Assembly: GCA_029246705.1 (NCBI GenBank)
Contig: JAQWMQ010000008.1
Coordinates: forward strand, 281,335-345,334
DNA length: 64,000 bases
DNA from: Phycisphaerales bacterium
GTDB taxonomy: Bacteria; Planctomycetota; Phycisphaerae; Phycisphaerales; SM1A02
Direction: 5' to 3'
Made by a program: the position numbers and the translations under genes. Under the pieces are notes generated by a model. The model was given only the letters and a program-made list of their open reading frames with translations, was not told where the DNA came from and did no database searches. Positions 61,218 to 64,000 of the stretch are shown in pieces. Every line of letters starts with the position of its first letter. The stretch's first letter is position 1.

Positions 61218-62309
61218 TCAGTTGCAGCCTTGCCAGTTGCCCAGAATGAACACGAGATCGGTGGCATTCACGATCCCGTCGCCATCAAGATCCGCGGTCG
61301 GGTCCGAGGATCCCCACGATGCGATCACCATGCTGATATCGCTGCCGTTGACCAGGCCGTCGTGGTTGACGTCGCCCTGGCAGTTGGTGAGGGGACCACA
61401 TGATGCGTCGTGCAGTTCGGGACGGTACGAGTCGAACGTCGTCCGCATCCGTTCGAACTGTCCTTCGGTGAAGCGGATCAGACAGGGGATGGCGGTATAG
61501 GACATGTAGTTGTCGGTGTCCGGATCGTATTGCTGTCCTTCCGGGCAGAGTGGCGGCCCGATCGAATCCGTGCAGTCGGGGTTCGATATGCGGAGACTGC
61601 AGTCTGCAGGGTCAACGCAGGTTTCGAACCCGAGTGGCGGTGCCGGACTGGTGTCACAGACATGATCACCATGGGTCGAGCAGTCACTTCCCTCCGGACA
61701 TTCGTATCCGAAGCCGATCTCGTGGGTGTGGAAGAGGTCGAAGTAGTGTCCCACTTCGTGTATCAGGATGCCGAGCACGTCGTCGTGTCCTTCGCAGCTG
61801 GTCTGTATCGCCACGCCCTGTATCGGCCCGAAGGAGTAGCTGCTGACGCCGCACAAGGCTCCGCCGGAGAGTGAGTTGCACCAGTAGATGTCGATGGCGT
61901 CCGTCGTCGGTTCGATCATTCGCAGGTGGTAGTGACTGCTCACATTCATCATCAACTCGTCATCGATGATCAGGTGTGGTTCGGCGCGAAAGCAGAATTC
62001 AATGCCCATGGGCAGGAAAGCCTCGTTGAGGCCTTCGGCATAGGCCGCGAGGGTGGAGTCTTCGATCGACCGTTCACCGAGGGTCGACGTGACCACGTGC
62101 CAGGTGATCTTCACCACGTCGGGAACCATCGAGGTCCGGGCTTCGCCCCGGTATCCCCCCGAAGCCATGCGTGCGGTGAAGATGGAATGTCCGCCTGCTG
62201 GAATCAATGTCCCGCAGTCATCGCCGAAAGCCGTGCCCATCTGGATGGCTGTGGCCGCTACCACCAGCGTGGTGGCGGTCTTCCTGCAACCGGAATGGAG
62301 ATGAAGCAT
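61218..62309 (-). CDS. Secreted M43 (pappalysin-like) metalloprotease with dockerin-like tail
   Basis: The protein has 363 residues from the ATG at 62309 (GGAG 8 bases upstream); in-frame starts at 62339 and 62426 are less supported. A signal (TATTLVVAATAIQMGTA) leads to the catalytic domain with HEVGHYFDLFHTHE (zinc His, Glu, His at residues 184-188, third His in FHTH), and the Met-turn DNYMSYT. Several Cys lie nearby (CSTHGDHVCDTSPAPP), as in M43. The C-terminus is a dockerin-like pair: GDVNHDGLVNGSD and ADLDGDGIVNATD. Likely an extracellular peptidase. Confidence 0.85.
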   Translation of the reverse strand: MLHLHSGCRKTATTLVVAATAIQMGTAFGDDCGTLIPAGGHSIFTARMASGGYRGEARTSMVPDVVKITWHVVTSTLGERSIEDSTLAAYAEGLNEAFLPMGIEFCFRAEPHLIIDDELMMNVSSHYHLRMIEPTTDAIDIYWCNSLSGGALCGVSSYSFGPIQGVAIQTSCEGHDDVLGILIHEVGHYFDLFHTHEIGFGYECPEGSDCSTHGDHVCDTSPAPPLGFETCVDPADCSLRISNPDCTDSIGPPLCPEGQQYDPDTDNYMSYTAIPCLIRFTEGQFERMRTTFDSYRPELHDASCGPLTNCQGDVNHDGLVNGSDISMVIASWGSSDPTADLDGDGIVNATDLVFILGNWQGCN

Positions 62310-62438
62310 GTCGTGTGCTCCATGTGCCCCTGAAGTCATGCCTCGCGAAATCAACGCTACCTGAAAGATCGTCTGATCCTTGTTTCTTTCTCCAGAAACG
62401 CTGATTACAAGGGGTCGATTCATCAATCACAAAGAAAA

Positions 62439-62464
62439 CGGGCGCCTGCGTGAGCAGGCGCCCG
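62439..62464 (-). terminator. Strong Rho-independent terminator
   Basis: An 11-bp perfect stem (CGGGCGCCTGC at 62439-62449 with its complement at 62454-62464) has a GTGA loop. On the minus strand it is followed by TTTTCTTTG. It lies 27 bases beyond the stop of the partial poly-Gly repeat gene. Confidence 0.9.
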
Positions 62465-62491
62465 TGCATTCATGCACGTGTGAACTTGCGA

Positions 62492-64000
62492 CTAGCAGTC
62501 ACCCCAGTAGCCGAGGAGGATCGTGAGGTCGGCACCATCGGTGGTACCGCTTCCGTTGAGGTCCCCACCGATGAGGCCCCAGGCGCCAAGCATGATGGTC
62601 AGGTCCGAACCGTCGACGACTGCGTCACCGTTCAGGTCTCCAGGGCATCCGTTCCCGCTGCAGGGGTTCGGGGTGCAGCTGGTGCCGGCACCTTCGAAGG
62701 TGCCGCCGGCAAGTCCGCAGTTGGTCTCGTCCAGCTGTGAACAGACCCCGTCGAGGCAGCATGCACCAACCGGACCCGAGCAGGTTTGTGCGCCGCAGGA
62801 CGTACCGTTGCCGAGGTAGGTCCCCTCGACCAGGCCGCATTCGACCGAAGTCAGAGTGGAGCACACGCCGTCGAGGCAGCAAGCACCTGTGTTGGTTCCG
62901 CCGGTGTCACCGTCGATGGTGAGCGTGGATGGACCAAGGTCGCCTGTTCCGTAACCACCGAGTGCGATCACGTAGAGGTTGCCCTCCACCGCGGTGAACT
63001 CGATGGTCGTCGTGAAGTTCTCGCACTCCTCGGTGTCATCAAGGCAGACGATCACGGAGGACGGATCACAGGTTTCCGTGTGGATGCTCAATCGGGTGTC
63101 CCATGCGGTCTGGTTGCACGTGGACACGGTGTAGAGACCACTCGCGGGTGCGGTGAACGAATAGAAGCCCGTGTTCTGGAATGCGTCGGTTCCGAATTCG
63201 CCCGGATCGCAGAACCCGGTGAGGTCATGCGTGACTCCGGCGAACCCGGTGGTGTCGACCGCGTTGTCGCCGACGACCACGACGGTCGGATCACACTTGC
63301 CACCACCACCGCCGCCACCACCGCCGTCACAGTCGGTGCAGTCACCGCCGTCACAGTCGAACTCGTCGCAGTTCAGGAAGATGGCGACGCCCGCCGGGCA
63401 TTCCGCGCAGTCGTAGCTTGGGTAATCGCAGTAGTCAGCGGGGATGTAGGCACCGTTGTCGCAGTAGGTGTCGCCCGACCAGTCGGTGTAGACGCCATCC
63501 GGGAAGCAGGTTCCTGCACAGTCGGCCGTGAAGCCGGCCGGGCATTCACCGCCGCCACCGCCACCGCCACCACCGTCGTCATTGCTGACGGTGAGCGTGC
63601 CGGAGCCCTGGTCGGCTGCCGAATAACCACCGACCGCGAGGATGTAGGTGCTGCCACCGGTCGCTGAGAAGCTGATTTCGGTGGTGAAGCCCGCGCAACC
63701 CTCGGAGTCGTCGAGGCAGGTGATGACCGAGGACGGTTCGCAGTCCCCGGCGTGTGCCGAGAGGCGCGTGTCGAAGTCGGCCTGGTTGCAGGTGGACACG
63801 GTGACCGTGCCGCTTTCATCCGGGGTGAATTCGAAGTAGATGACGTTGTAGATCACTTCGTCACCGAATTCGCCGAGATCGCAGGCTCCCGTGAGATCCA
63901 GCGATGCCGATGACCCGGTGGTGCTGAAGGGGGTGTCGCCGAGGCCGATGACCGTTGCGTCATCGCAGGTGCCACCGCCACCGCCACCGCCACCGCCGCC
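62492..64000 (-). CDS. Secreted PPC-repeat, poly-Gly protein with GACC repeats and dockerin-like tail, 5' end outside window
   Basis: The frame is open to the right edge (about 502 residues present); the start and signal peptide lie beyond the window. Two ~130-residue PPC-type modules (CDDATVIGLG...GSGTLTVSND and CDPTVVVVGD...GPSTLTIDGD) share STCNQ, DTRLS and CLDD motifs. Poly-Gly runs (about 9-11 residues) separate them, coded by simple GGT/GGC repeats near 63300, 63550 and 63970-64000. Then come two GACC repeats (GACCLDGVCSTL and GACCLDGVCSQL), and a dockerin-like tail (PGDLNGDAVVDGSDL, GDLNGSGTTDGADL). Probably an extracellular adhesin or polymer-binding protein; no enzyme domain is present. 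Confidence 0.78.
   Translation of the reverse strand, partial: GGGGGGGGGGTCDDATVIGLGDTPFSTTGSSASLDLTGACDLGEFGDEVIYNVIYFEFTPDESGTVTVSTCNQADFDTRLSAHAGDCEPSSVITCLDDSEGCAGFTTEISFSATGGSTYILAVGGYSAADQGSGTLTVSNDDGGGGGGGGGECPAGFTADCAGTCFPDGVYTDWSGDTYCDNGAYIPADYCDYPSYDCAECPAGVAIFLNCDEFDCDGGDCTDCDGGGGGGGGGKCDPTVVVVGDNAVDTTGFAGVTHDLTGFCDPGEFGTDAFQNTGFYSFTAPASGLYTVSTCNQTAWDTRLSIHTETCDPSSVIVCLDDTEECENFTTTIEFTAVEGNLYVIALGGYGTGDLGPSTLTIDGDTGGTNTGACCLDGVCSTLTSVECGLVEGTYLGNGTSCGAQTCSGPVGACCLDGVCSQLDETNCGLAGGTFEGAGTSCTPNPCSGNGCPGDLNGDAVVDGSDLTIMLGAWGLIGGDLNGSGTTDGADLTILLGYWGDC

Noticed and set aside
62900..63560. CRISPR-like short repeats in the poly-Gly gene region
   Set aside because: The repeats are codon-level GGT/GGC tracts within an open frame, without uniform repeat-spacer structure.

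Overview
This 64-kb window looks like a chromosome segment of a planctomycete, most likely class Phycisphaerae. The evidence is the high-GC codon use, the dockerin-like DxNxDGxVDxxDL tails, GACC-type Cys repeats and PEP-CTERM-like tails on secreted proteins, an OprB-type porin and lipoproteins implying an outer membrane, and oversized YidC and LepB proteins. No rRNA, tRNA, CRISPR array, transposase or phage gene was found. The class assignment is inference from these hallmarks, without a 16S gene or a database search.

Layout. From 1 to 9 kb: a partial DUF481 protein, membrane proteins, the convergent kinases tmk and gmk, two tandem HTH-TPR regulators followed by a small secreted protein, and dihydrolipoyl dehydrogenase. 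From 9 to 20 kb: an orphan hybrid histidine kinase, two secreted proteins sharing a Cys motif, a compact run of two phosphoesterase genes with yidC and mnmE, and an OprB porin. From 20 to 32 kb: a thioesterase, a DciA-like protein, an ABC ATPase, der, a PSP1/RicT protein and lepB, then two large paralogous exported proteins, a UPF0104 membrane protein and a small RRM protein. From 32 to 36 kb: a molybdopterin oxidoreductase (YdeP type) with mobA and a MOSC protein.

From 36 to 46.4 kb lies a nearly complete kynurenine pathway in two operons. The minus-strand operon encodes 3-hydroxyanthranilate dioxygenase, ACMS decarboxylase, kynureninase, kynurenine 3-monooxygenase and kynurenine formamidase. 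The plus-strand operon encodes an SDR, 2-aminomuconic semialdehyde dehydrogenase, a small lipoprotein and 2-aminomuconate deaminase. Together they would convert N-formylkynurenine to 4-oxalocrotonate. Tryptophan 2,3-dioxygenase is not in the window.

From 47.6 to 56.8 kb is the most unusual block: nine tightly packed plus-strand genes. They encode an actin-fold ATPase of the 'glutamate mutase L' family, a barrel-sandwich/KOW-like protein, an FN3-TM-DUF6754 protein, three further membrane proteins, two small upstream proteins and an MltA/3D-domain lipoprotein. No glutamate mutase gene is present. I read this as an uncharacterised envelope machine and as the best candidate here for an undescribed system.

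From 57 kb to the end: a PEP-CTERM-like protein, pdxA, and three secreted minus-strand proteins with dockerin-like tails (a trypsin-fold protease, an M43-type metalloprotease and a poly-Gly repeat protein cut by the window edge). Strong hairpins mark several gene ends.
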